This document shows positions 7,301 through 14,407 of a stretch of DNA of 64,000 nucleotides, piece after piece; position 1 is the stretch's first letter; the number at the start of each line of letters is the position of its first letter. The stretch covers positions 62,001-126,000 of the forward strand of contig JASGGY010000002.1 of NCBI GenBank assembly GCA_047602575.1, written 5' to 3'. The notes under the pieces are model-generated. The model saw only the letters and a program-made list of their open reading frames with translations, was not told where the DNA came from and made no database searches. A program made the translations under genes and the position numbers. This DNA comes from UBA1366 sp047602575. GTDB lineage: Bacteria; Bacillota; Clostridia; Oscillospirales; Ruminococcaceae.

Positions 7301-9452
7301 GCAGCCGATTGCGACGATGACGACCGATGCCAACGGCGATGCGAATACCCTCGTGGGTCCGGACGATGAAACCAGCCCCTACAATCCCACACCGCTCTAT
7401 TTTGGCGTGAGATACGCGCTCGTGGAAACAAAAGCACCGGCTGGATATGTCCTCACAGATGCCGACGGCAACAAGGTTGAGCAGCTGATCTACTATTTCC
7501 AGCTTGACTGCGATGGTGGTAAGTACTCTGTTAAGGTATTCGATTCGGACTTAGAACAGGTATCCGATAACCCGATGTATCAGAAACAATTTGATTTCGA
7601 TTTAAGCAGTTCTGACTATATGCAGACATTGTTTTTCAGAATAAAAAACACGCCCAGCGTGGGATGGATCCACCTCCAGAAAAATTTCAACATGATGTAC
7701 CAGCCGGCATCGACTTATCAAATTCCGGGTCTGCTCACCCGACAGGTAAGCTTCACGGTTGAGGACAAGGAAGGAAATTATGTTGTAGCGGACGGTTTTG
7801 CCGGTGTCTATACCGCAACCGGAACAACCACTGACAAAACCGCCGCGACAAAGTTTTATCTGTCCTCACCAAATCTGAACAAGGCAACACTTGATGTTTT
7901 TAACCTTGCGGCGGATTCAGAAACAGGAACAGATTATATCGTCAAAGAAGCAGGCGGTCCCGTCACATATGACTGGGAAGCCGCATCCGGCGGTAAGAGC
8001 GTTACGGTGACGTACTCCCCTACCGGGCAGGCAGCTCAGGTTGTCATTACCAATACGGAAAAGACCGGATCTATTCAGGTCACAAAATCGACTGTCGGCA
8101 ATCGGAATATCGCCGGCATCAGATTTAACCTAGCCGGCACATCGGATTCCGGACGTGCAATCAGTGACAGCGCAGTCACGGACACATCCGGCGTTGCGAC
8201 GTTTAACAATATCCCGATCGGTACTTATACCGTGACGGAGGACAGCGCCACTGTTCCGACCGCGTATCTGGTGGCTGATCCGGAAACCGTGACAGTTACT
8301 TATGCGGAAACCACAATGCTGCCCATCAGTAATGACGAAAAAACCGGAGCTGTACAGGTTACAAAGTCCACCGTTGGAAGTCAGAATATCGCCGACATTG
8401 ACTTTGTGCTTACCGGCACGTCAGATTCCGGACGCGAAATCGAACTGACGGCAACAACTGATGAGAACGGCATTGCAACTTTCGCGAACGTGCCGATCGG
8501 TACATACACTGTTTCCGAGGATGGCAGCTCAGTCCCGACAGCGTATCTGGTTGCTGACGATCAGGAAGTTACCGTTAATTATGCGCAGACCTCGGCGCTG
8601 ACAGTCAGCAACGCAGAAAAAACAGGTTCAATTCAGGTCACAAAAGCAACAACAGGAAACCTGAATATCGCCGGTATTGATTTCATTCTTTCAGGCACAT
8701 CCGACTCCGGACGCGAAATCGAACTGACGGCGACAACCGATGAGAACGGCATTGCAACCTTTACGGGTGTTCCGATCGGCACTTACACAGTTTCCGAGGA
8801 CGGCAGCACAGTACCGGTAGCATATCTGGTAGCGGACGACCGGGAGGTCAATGTTATCTATGCGCAGACTACAGCGCTGACTGTCAATAACGCAGAAAAG
8901 ACAGGTTCAATTCAGGTAACGAAAAGCACGACGGAGAACAAGAACATCGCCGCAATTGACTTTATCCTTACCGGCACGTCAGATTCCGGACGCGAAATTG
9001 AGCTGACGGCGACAACCGATGAAAACGGTATTGCATCGTTCGCGAACGTGCCGATTGGAACTTACACCGTTTCGGAGGATGGCAGCTCTGTGCCGACGGC
9101 GTATCTGGTGGCTGACGATCAGCAGGTTACTGTGACATATGCGGAAACGTTAAACTTGCCGGTATTTAACCAAGAAAAGTTTGGCACAATCGAACTGACA
9201 AAGACAACCGTCGGCAATCTCAATATTTCCGACATTCGGTTTATACTTGAGGGAACCTCAGATAGTGGACGGGCAATCCACGAAGAAATTATCACCGATG
9301 AAAACGGCAAGGGTACATTCTCCGTGCCGATCGGCACATATACCATCACGGAGGATGAATCCACGGTCAATGTCGCCTATCTGGTCGCAGATCCGTTCAC
9401 TGTGGATGTTTTTTATTCGCAATCCACAAGGAGCGCGTCCAAAATGATATGA
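4344..9452 (+). CDS. Giant thioester/Cna-B surface adhesin, main part
   Basis: The 1702-residue exported protein has a signal peptide (MKKKSIFKRIISLAAAGVMM) and a TQXA/thioester-type domain at about residues 70-190. The Cys of GLCVQPGKE and the Gln of YASQLLMWE are the expected pair for an internal thioester that binds host surfaces covalently. Many Cna-B/SpaA-type beta domains follow, with E-x-x-x-P-x-G-Y/F motifs such as LEETSTPAGF and LVETKAPAGYVL. Five 93-residue repeats close the frame. It ends without a wall anchor because the frame is lost near 9427. One added base there joins it smoothly to the anchor-bearing frame at 9449. Likely role: attachment of cells during conjugation or to the host. 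Confidence 0.87.
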   Translation: MKKKSIFKRIISLAAAGVMMLTANVAALEAAASEVSLNSPRNGVSASEIPHLNIPDSILSTVDGEKALKALNYAATGSYLVEGSALYQFELDDSDTLGLCVQPGKEVRTYDQYVEDGEKWDGSDYAGASTYWAKINSIKGAPYTLALISYYGYPNASENNAYFYASQLLMWEVVMGFRSPVTMQANNGKDTTTFANYTTRLRNYYVAPSDTSSDYYASKTAVQAAYDRIVSKVTSHSLFTSTLGEKPSEPKEYTLKYNSEKKRWENTITVGTKWVSDSNFVNQLKAAGYSVSTAVSGSNTVLTVYSAIKSGSANTIKVTKTSTATCADGTIGQMVLNTGTSQTLVKNAQADPVSGYLKLNYANTYDYTVNKTYYNSTTGTAITATALLRSGTAFKIYYTATNGSKYYVTATGSSGTYSFTGIATTAGAAAGTTFNLSSTTQFTIAGMPSGKYTLEETSTPAGFKKATSKTITIGSADVSSSVQNNTINTEHTTVALTKELNDTTTVEAQTYFQQGAISFLAYYIDGSGTRQYLLLDRTAGRNKLTNALYTGNGSAYTYNCRASTLTTDTGTSRQLNDAGTGYTTETYTGWLLASGHTTTRSSATVLYPYAYYFPSTSGTITTTTGADTYSSSFGKINLTNVPVDDEGEPLTVYFEEISTLTGWGYTGDTYSTSTYAPNGPIVFNDSDGDAELGNAPYFYQVQLTKSDDGSAPLAGAEYAITQYVRDATAADLAAAVTIDGTVYTSSAKAYVIRDDAVYKIIETQTTDEDGIASFSADLYNGESYYLLETIAPSGYLINANILDITQDAPASSTILPAARPIYAVSETDDLIPGQINIVKTDSVTAKPVSGAKFSVTTDQTIMYQGRTYTAGQIVATMTTDGQGKASVTGLPVGAGYANTYTVKEISVPAPYLLESDKLPVQFTSDNFNGTFAAVTLELTNTQMPIQVIIHKVSATNSGASLAGAVFTIIPMQDYLAADGTKLQTMMQPIATMTTDANGDANTLVGPDDETSPYNPTPLYFGVRYALVETKAPAGYVLTDADGNKVEQLIYYFQLDCDGGKYSVKVFDSDLEQVSDNPMYQKQFDFDLSSSDYMQTLFFRIKNTPSVGWIHLQKNFNMMYQPASTYQIPGLLTRQVSFTVEDKEGNYVVADGFAGVYTATGTTTDKTAATKFYLSSPNLNKATLDVFNLAADSETGTDYIVKEAGGPVTYDWEAASGGKSVTVTYSPTGQAAQVVITNTEKTGSIQVTKSTVGNRNIAGIRFNLAGTSDSGRAISDSAVTDTSGVATFNNIPIGTYTVTEDSATVPTAYLVADPETVTVTYAETTMLPISNDEKTGAVQVTKSTVGSQNIADIDFVLTGTSDSGREIELTATTDENGIATFANVPIGTYTVSEDGSSVPTAYLVADDQEVTVNYAQTSALTVSNAEKTGSIQVTKATTGNLNIAGIDFILSGTSDSGREIELTATTDENGIATFTGVPIGTYTVSEDGSTVPVAYLVADDREVNVIYAQTTALTVNNAEKTGSIQVTKSTTENKNIAAIDFILTGTSDSGREIELTATTDENGIASFANVPIGTYTVSEDGSSVPTAYLVADDQQVTVTYAETLNLPVFNQEKFGTIELTKTTVGNLNISDIRFILEGTSDSGRAIHEEIITDENGKGTFSVPIGTYTITEDESTVNVAYLVADPFTVDVFYSQSTRSASKMI
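8058..9450 (+). repeat. Five 279-bp tandem repeats in adhesin
   Basis: Each unit encodes 93 residues starting EKTGSIQVTKST and containing GTSDSGREIELTATTDENG, then PIGTYTVSEDGS and AYLVADD. Units begin near 8058, 8337, 8616, 8895 and 9174. The middle units are the most alike at DNA level, so repeat number could change by recombination. The fold is predicted to be Cna-B-like stalk domains. Confidence 0.85.
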
Positions 9453-9862
9453 AAACTGGCAGTCTGAAGCTTACCAAGCAAGATTCTGTAACAGGACATC
9501 CGCTGGAAGGCTGCGGCTTCAAGGTATACGATGCCGACAAGAAGCTGCTCGTGACCGGCTTCACCGATGCCAACGGTGAAGTATCCTTTGATAATCTGCC
9601 GTATGGCGATTACTACTATCAGGAGTTCCAAGCGCCTGATGGATATTACAATGACGATGACAGCCTGAAGCTGTTCTCGATCGTTGACGACGGCGCGGTG
9701 ATTGAAACGGTAGTAACAGACACGCCTAAAGACGAAACTCCACCGCGGACGGACTTTGACGACGGAAGCTGGGATAAGTCGTATATCATCCTGCTGACGT
9801 TGATCATTGGATCTGGAGCGGCTGTGCTTCTGGCGGCGCTCCGAAAGAAGAAACAAGAATAA
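9449..9862 (+). CDS. Adhesin C-terminal Cna-B domain and wall anchor
   Basis: This 137-residue frame overlaps the adhesin frame by four bases (ATGA). It encodes one Cna-B domain (KTGSLKLTKQDSVTG, ending EFQAPDGYY), a short linker with PPRTD, a membrane segment (YIILLTLIIGSGAAVLLAAL) and an RKKK tail. PPRTD followed by a membrane helix and positive tail is the layout of a sortase signal, but it departs from LPXTG. In the same frame, upstream bases encode KERVQND, which continues the previous repeat. This is therefore best read as the detached end of the 4344 protein rather than a separate gene. Confidence 0.75.
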   Translation: MKTGSLKLTKQDSVTGHPLEGCGFKVYDADKKLLVTGFTDANGEVSFDNLPYGDYYYQEFQAPDGYYNDDDSLKLFSIVDDGAVIETVVTDTPKDETPPRTDFDDGSWDKSYIILLTLIIGSGAAVLLAALRKKKQE

Positions 9863-9884
9863 TCGCTCAACACAATTTCATTTC

Positions 9885-9899
9885 GTGTCACGGTGACAC
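9885..9899. repeat. 15-bp palindrome, copy 4
   Basis: Perfect GTGTCACGGTGACAC, 22 bp after the adhesin stop. Its right half is also the left edge of the 79-bp repeat. Confidence 0.8.
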
Positions 9900-9970
9900 A
9901 AATAGCCTGCCGTTTTTTTTCGGCAGGCATATGAATCCTGAGAGGGAGATACTTGAGGGGTTCGTCATAA
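9892..9970 (+). repeat. 79-bp direct repeat, left copy
   Basis: It matches 11193-11271 with about six mismatches over 79 bp. It contains GGTGACAC, a hairpin (GCCTGCCG / CGGCAGGC) and a conserved 3' part (GAATCCTGAGAGGGAG). The hairpin could end transcription of the minus-strand gene at 10102. Confidence 0.85.
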
Positions 9971-10004
9971 GACAGAGAAACCAATAAGATTAGGAGGTGA
10001 CGAA

Positions 10005-10175
10005 GTGGGCGATCTTATTTTTAGCGTTATAAACATTGCATTTATAATTGCTGCCTTCCAGTGTTGTTGGTATAACATCACAGGAGACCGACATTATCCG
10101 TTTACGGTGCTGGGAAAAAATATCCGCAGAATTTTTCGACGAGTACGATCGGGTTTCTCCAACAAAGCAAATTGA
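10005..10175 (+). CDS. Small membrane protein (56 aa)
   Basis: A GTG start sits at a good distance from TAGGAGGTGA. The protein has one hydrophobic segment (LIFSVINIAFIIAAF) followed by a strongly basic tail (NIRRIFRRVRSG). Its end overlaps the end of the opposite-strand gene at 10102 by about 70 bp. It sits just after the 79-bp repeat. A toxin-like, regulatory or accessory membrane peptide is possible. The family is not recognised; support comes from the strong ribosome site and clean frame. Confidence 0.5.
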   Translation: MGDLIFSVINIAFIIAAFQCCWYNITGDRHYPFTVLGKNIRRIFRRVRSGFSNKAN

Positions 10176-10800
10176 GAGGGATAAGTATTATTAATAAAAA
10201 TTTATAATCTGATATCCTATTGTCACTTAAATCATCATAGCTTCTTTTGTCAAGAAACCTTTTCGCCGTGTATAAGAAGACACGGATAACGAAGAAAAGT
10301 TCTATCATATTGATTAGATAATAAAAAGTCATAATTTTTTGTTCCCAAAGATATAGATACATTGCTTTTGAGAATTTAATTGAAGCAAGGTGGTTTAAAT
10401 AACTACTCCTATTATTTTCAAATATCGTATATTCCAATTGAGCATCTGTATATGGGTTGAACTTTTTGATTAACAAAACAGAAGTGACAATGAGAAAGAA
10501 GCAAAGGTATGTAAGAGGGGTGAAAAGAAGCGTTTTCACATAATCTTTATTAGTAGGTGTGTGTTTATATGGTTCTTCAACTTTAATGAATACATATAAA
10601 AAAATTATAATAAAAACACAGAAAACTACCACCAGAGCACAAACACCTTCTTGGATAGACTGATACCTGGGAAGAAGCAGCTGTATACACAACAGGATGA
10701 GCGCCAGCACAATAAGAACAAAACGAGACTTTTTCACGTTGTTTCTTTCAGATGAGCTGACAAAGAAGGACGATAAGAATGAAAAAATGAAATCAAGCAT
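10102..10800 (-). CDS. Multi-pass membrane protein, unknown
   Basis: The 232-residue protein has about five hydrophobic segments, such as SRFVLIVLALILLCIQLLL, ALVVVFCVFIIIFLYVF, TYLCFFLIVTSVLLI, the region around MIELFFVIRVFLY, and FLLIILIPLNLLC. GAGG lies five bases before the ATG on the minus strand. It is the only minus-strand gene inside the element part and is much richer in A/T than the transfer genes, suggesting separate acquisition. It lies between the two copies of the 79-bp repeat, opposite the small 10005 gene. No family recognised. Confidence 0.65.
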   Translation of the reverse strand: MLDFIFSFLSSFFVSSSERNNVKKSRFVLIVLALILLCIQLLLPRYQSIQEGVCALVVVFCVFIIIFLYVFIKVEEPYKHTPTNKDYVKTLLFTPLTYLCFFLIVTSVLLIKKFNPYTDAQLEYTIFENNRSSYLNHLASIKFSKAMYLYLWEQKIMTFYYLINMIELFFVIRVFLYTAKRFLDKRSYDDLSDNRISDYKFLLIILIPLNLLCWRNPIVLVEKFCGYFFPAP

Positions 10801-10823
10801 ATAAACCTCGAAAGGATGATTTT

Positions 10824-10928
10824 ATGGATCGAATAACACAAGTGCTGCACCTATTTAGGGTGACATACTGGGTGTTTAATGCTATAGCCTTAATAATATA
10901 TCTCAATACAAAAAAGCGAAAGAAATAA
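10824..10928 (+). CDS. Possible 34-aa membrane peptide
   Basis: An ATG with AAAGGATG upstream opens a 34-codon frame. It encodes a hydrophobic stretch (YWVFNAIALIIYLN) and a KKRKK tail. It is divergent from the 10102 gene and upstream of the XRE gene. The layout resembles short single-span peptides, but the length gives weak support. Confidence 0.3.
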   Translation: MDRITQVLHLFRVTYWVFNAIALIIYLNTKKRKK

Positions 10929-10970
10929 TTACCTGAGAACATAATACCATAAAATGAACAGGAGTGCAAT

Positions 10971-11183
10971 ATGTTAAGCGAGAAAATTGTAGAATTAAGG
11001 AAAAGCAAAAAAAGCTCTGAGCGAGAACTCGCTCGAAGAAGCGGTCATCCGGTATCATCAATCAGTAATATTGAAAGAGGTATAATTAAAAACCCACGCT
11101 TCAGGATTATCATTGATCTTGCAAATGCACTTGAGGTTAGTCTGGATGAGCTTGCCGAAGCTTTTCAAGAGGATGAAAAGTAA
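10971..11183 (+). CDS. XRE-family transcriptional regulator
   Basis: The 70-residue protein is a compact Cro/CI-type HTH. KIVELRKSKKSSERELARRSG is helix 1-2, HPVSSISNIERG holds the recognition helix, and ALEVSLDELAEAF closes the fold. GGAG lies before the ATG. It is the only XRE protein in the element part and a candidate reader of the 15-bp palindromes or of local promoters; that link is inference. A half palindrome follows ten bases after its stop. Confidence 0.85.
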   Translation: MLSEKIVELRKSKKSSERELARRSGHPVSSISNIERGIIKNPRFRIIIDLANALEVSLDELAEAFQEDEK

Positions 11184-11192
11184 GTCTATCAT

Positions 11193-11271
11193 GGTGACAC
11201 AAAAAGCCTGCCGATTTCTTTCGGCAGGCATACGAATCCTGAGAGGGAGATACTTGAGGGGTTCGCTATAA
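11193..11271 (+). repeat. 79-bp direct repeat, right copy
   Basis: Second copy of the 9892-9970 repeat, with only the right half (GGTGACAC) of the palindrome. The hairpin GCCTGCCG/CGGCAGGC is retained. It is followed, like the left copy, by a membrane-protein gene. Confidence 0.85.
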
Positions 11272-11404
11272 TCATAGAGATTGACAAACAATGTATTTTG
11301 TTGTAGAATGGAGAAGGAATATGGATAATAGCTTGAAAGTATATCTGTTTTTTAGCTATGTTTGGAATATCATCATCGTACTTTACGTCTTGGAGGGCAA
11401 TCGT

Positions 11405-11983
11405 ATGAACTTCACTTTTTTACAATCAGTATTGTTGGCGATATTACCTGCGGTATTTGCTGCAATAATAACCTTCCTGCTTCAACGCAGATCTTATATT
11501 GGGACGAACACAAAGAAAATTGAAGATTTGATTCAAAAGATCGGCAACTCATCTGATAGAAGTCTGCAAAGCATGGTAGGGGTTAATAATGATGCTTCTT
11601 TATCTCGGCAGCATCAGAATATCGAGGGAGAAATAAAAAAGAGCTTTGGGCTGATACTAGATCGTTATGACAACGAGGATAAAGCATACCGCTCTTTTTC
11701 GATACAGCAAAGGGATCTCAAGCAAACTTTAGATAACTTTTCCCGGGACTATTTTGAAAATATAAAGAATGCCGATTTACTGCAACAGAAGAACAGTGAG
11801 CTTGCTACCATCAACGAGCAGCTCAAAGTTGAGAATACCCAATTACGAAAAACAATTGCTCATTTGAAAGAACAAGAAGCTTTCAGAAACGATGAAAAAC
11901 GTTACCCTTTTACCCAACAAGCGGAAGGGGGCGATGAATTTTTTCAAGAAATAGGCGATGAGGATGAATTTGAGTTAATATAA
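11405..11983 (+). CDS. Membrane-anchored coiled-coil protein
   Basis: The start at ATG 11405 is chosen because GGAGGG lies seven bases upstream. A longer frame from 11321 would add a further hydrophobic segment and remains possible. The 192-residue product has one N-terminal membrane helix (VLLAILPAVFAAIITFLL). A long charged cytoplasmic part follows, with coiled-coil character (LLQQKNSELATINEQLKVEN, then LRKTIAHLKEQE), and a very acidic tail (GDEDEFELI). The DNA is AT-rich. The next membrane gene follows closely, probably in the same operon. Unknown function. Confidence 0.6.
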   Translation: MNFTFLQSVLLAILPAVFAAIITFLLQRRSYIGTNTKKIEDLIQKIGNSSDRSLQSMVGVNNDASLSRQHQNIEGEIKKSFGLILDRYDNEDKAYRSFSIQQRDLKQTLDNFSRDYFENIKNADLLQQKNSELATINEQLKVENTQLRKTIAHLKEQEAFRNDEKRYPFTQQAEGGDEFFQEIGDEDEFELI

Positions 11984-12016
11984 AACAACGCGATGGAAGA
12001 AGATTATGGGGGAAAC

Positions 12017-12694
12017 ATGGAATTAAATCTAAAATCAATGATCAAGTTTTTATTCAGGCTTATAGAAATAGTGGTTTTAACAGCAGCATTTACCCTCTCA
12101 TTGTATGAGTACTTGAATAATAAACGTGAAGCACTTACCTTGGCAGTGACCAATCCCGATAAATATCATATTGGATTTACATATCAAGATCAATTGGTAG
12201 ATCTTATTAATAATCATTTTACAACAATAGATCCTGATACGTCATTTACAATGGCGTTAGATTTTTCATTATCCATCACAAACACTTCCAGCAATGATAT
12301 TTATATTAAAAATATTGATTTTATAAAAAGCGATTCGATTGCCAATGACTATAAGGATTATTCTGTTGTTATATCTGACAATCTAGAAAATCAACCTATA
12401 AAACCAAAGGAATGCGTTTCATGTGATGTATATGTGAAATTTATACTACAAGACGAAGCGATAGACTACATAAACAAATATCTTGAAAGTGATGAAATAA
12501 TAACTCTTTTGGATAGTAACCTGTATAACTATGATATTCCGTTTCACCTTGGTTTAGCTGGATATTTGCAAAGTAAAAATATTAGTTCGTTAGATTATAA
12601 AATATCAGTATATACCACTCTGGACAAGTGTTTTACATCAAGTGGAACCATTAACTATATGGATGTTTCTTATTTTAACTATCCAATAAGTTAA
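12017..12694 (+). CDS. Single-span membrane protein, unknown
   Basis: ATG 12017 follows GGGGGA; an upstream in-frame ATG at 11993 has no ribosome site. The 225-residue protein has one N-terminal membrane segment (FRLIEIVVLTAAFTLSLYEY). A large probably extracellular domain of beta-strand character follows, with NTSSNDIYIKNIDFIKSD and CVSCDVYVKFIL. AT-rich codon use matches the 11405 gene just upstream. No family recognised. Together with 10102 and 11405 it makes a membrane-protein block that is foreign to the transfer genes. Confidence 0.6.
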   Translation: MELNLKSMIKFLFRLIEIVVLTAAFTLSLYEYLNNKREALTLAVTNPDKYHIGFTYQDQLVDLINNHFTTIDPDTSFTMALDFSLSITNTSSNDIYIKNIDFIKSDSIANDYKDYSVVISDNLENQPIKPKECVSCDVYVKFILQDEAIDYINKYLESDEIITLLDSNLYNYDIPFHLGLAGYLQSKNISSLDYKISVYTTLDKCFTSSGTINYMDVSYFNYPIS

Positions 12695-13004
12695 AATAAG
12701 ATATAAAATACCACTGTGTTATATAATAGATTTAGAAGCTTGCGATTATTAAGGTTTTATGTAATACAGGACAGGCAGGATTCTTCTAACAAAATGAAAG
12801 GATATGAAAGTCACAAAAAAGATAATGGAAAATGAATTACGCAGGAACTTTGTAAGTAGACGGTAGTTGATAACTATGATAATGTCAATTAGTATTGGGA
12901 AAGAAGTCTGAATTTTCAGGCTTCTTTTTCTTTTCGGAAAGCTTCCCGCATCCGCAGGACGCGGTTGTTACGATGACACAGCTAAAATAAAGGAGATGAT
13001 TCAA
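12695..13004. other. AT-rich intergenic region
   Basis: No convincing gene is seen. An ATG at about 12804 opens only some 20 codons. The right part holds a terminator and a degenerate half palindrome (GATGACAC) before the ribosome site of the next gene. Confidence 0.5.
12901..12930 (+). terminator. Intrinsic terminator
   Basis: AAGAAGTCTG pairs with CAGGCTTCTT around an AATTTT loop and is followed by TTTTTC. It closes the AT-rich membrane block. Confidence 0.8.
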
Positions 13005-13190
13005 ATGAACAAACCAATCTGCAAAACCTGCCAATATGCCGTATTTGAGCGGCATTACTACAGCCCGTCACGCTATTATTGCATCAAACGCTCGCAGCCT
13101 GAAGTAATTTGCCGCTGTGAGCGCGGGTCAGATATTATCACGATAAAGACATCACCGAGATGGTGTCCGATTAATCAGGAGGGTATATGA
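13005..13190 (+). CDS. Small Cys-rich (zinc-site-like) protein
   Basis: The 61-residue protein has CKTCQYA near the start, then C-x-K, CRC and a late WCP. Together these could form a zinc site. ATG 13005 follows AAAGGAGATG, and the earlier ATG at 12996 lies inside that site. The stop overlaps the start of a 17-codon frame (ATGA), which in turn overlaps the amidoligase start. It may be the first gene of the amidoligase cassette. No family named. Confidence 0.55.
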   Translation: MNKPICKTCQYAVFERHYYSPSRYYCIKRSQPEVICRCERGSDIITIKTSPRWCPINQEGI

Positions 13191-13240
13191 CCAAAAATAA
13201 TGTGCTGATTCATCCCCAGCAGACTCGAGACCGGCGATGA
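13187..13240 (+). CDS. 17-aa leader or substrate peptide candidate
   Basis: The frame MTKNNVLIHPQQTRDRR begins at an ATGA shared with the previous stop, three bases after GGAGGG. It ends at an ATGA shared with the amidoligase start. The amidoligase has no ribosome site of its own, so translating this frame probably delivers ribosomes to it. It might also be a short product in its own right. Support is positional only. Confidence 0.4.
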   Translation: MTKNNVLIHPQQTRDRR

Positions 13241-14406
13241 CAATACAGGAACAGCGCTTCGGGATCGAAATAGAGTTTACCGGTATAACCCGAAATAAGG
13301 CGGCTGATGTCATCGCCGAATATTTCGCCACGTTCCCACGGCATCTCGGCGGCATATACGACGCGTACAGCGTGCCGGACACAACGGGGCGCGCGTGGCG
13401 AGTGGTGAGCGATTCTTCAATTTCATCAAGAGCAACCGGGCATGTCCGTGCCGGACGGAGCTATGAGTGTGAGCTGGTTTCTCCGATCTGCACATATGAG
13501 GATATAAAAACGGTTCAGGCTCTTGTACGGGCATTACGCGAGGAGGGCGCTATCAGTAACTCGTCCTGCGGCATCCATATTCATATTGACGGTTCCCCGC
13601 ACACCGCGCAAAGTGTCCGGAATATCGTCAATATCATTTCATCAAAGGAAGACATCCTATACCGAGCGCTAAACGTACATCTCGGTCGGGAAACAAGCTA
13701 CTGTAAAAAAACAGATAAAGCTTTTCTGGATAAAATCAACCAATATAAGCCGGTTTCACTGGAGGAAGTGAAAGATCTCTGGTACGAGGGCTGTCCGTCC
13801 CGTAGCAACGAGCATTATGACAACTCACGGTATCGTTGCTTGAACCTCCATAGCCTGTTTAACAAAGGCACCATTGAATTCCGATGCTTCAACAGCGACA
13901 TCCAGCACGCCGGAAAAATTAGAGACTACATACAATTCTGTCTGGCAGTATCGGCGCAGGCAATTAACCAAAAACGCGCCTATGCCCATGAAACCGTGTC
14001 AGTCAACGAGTGCTATACGTTTCGCACCTGGCTGATACGCATTGGACTTAACGGCAAGGAGTTTGAATCCTGCCGGCTGCATATGCTGGCCAACCTCAAC
14101 GGCCCGAAGGACTGGAAGGACAAAGAAGCCGCGATGCGGCGGCGGGAGGAACGGGCGTATGAGTTGGCGCAGCTGCTGACCGAAGAAAGCAATCATCCCG
14201 AACCGGCTGTCAGCGAACCGACAGCGGACACACAACCGGTTATTCCGCTCCGGCAGCAGGTAAATGAATTTGTTCAGCTGCTTGAAAGTGTAGGAGCGGA
14301 AGAAAGGGCGCGTATCATGGACATTCTGAATGGACGCACGCAGCAGCAGACACCTGGCGACGGTGCTGCCGCAGGTATTGTGCCGGCGCAAAGGGGGCGA
14401 CGTTAA
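13237..14406 (+). CDS. Amidoligase-family enzyme (COOH-NH2 ligase fold)
   Basis: The 389-residue protein matches the Amidoligase_2 family, relatives of glutamine synthetase and gamma-glutamylcysteine ligase predicted to form amide bonds with ATP. Visible hallmarks are FGIEIEF at the start (G-x-E-x-E), ECELVSPI, the metal/substrate motif CGIHIHID near residue 110, and TIEFRCFNSDIQ near residue 208. The last 90 residues are a charged, Gln-rich tail that may bind a partner. It is translationally coupled to the small frame upstream. The cyclotransferase gene follows one base later, the pairing noted for this family. The substrate is unknown. Confidence 0.82.
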   Translation: MTIQEQRFGIEIEFTGITRNKAADVIAEYFATFPRHLGGIYDAYSVPDTTGRAWRVVSDSSISSRATGHVRAGRSYECELVSPICTYEDIKTVQALVRALREEGAISNSSCGIHIHIDGSPHTAQSVRNIVNIISSKEDILYRALNVHLGRETSYCKKTDKAFLDKINQYKPVSLEEVKDLWYEGCPSRSNEHYDNSRYRCLNLHSLFNKGTIEFRCFNSDIQHAGKIRDYIQFCLAVSAQAINQKRAYAHETVSVNECYTFRTWLIRIGLNGKEFESCRLHMLANLNGPKDWKDKEAAMRRREERAYELAQLLTEESNHPEPAVSEPTADTQPVIPLRQQVNEFVQLLESVGAEERARIMDILNGRTQQQTPGDGAAAGIVPAQRGRR

Positions 14407-14407
14407 A

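Noticed and set aside
9426..9452. Programmed -1 frameshift in the adhesin
   Set aside because: The T6 stretch upstream is not in the X-XXY-YYZ phase; adding one base near 9427 explains the join better.
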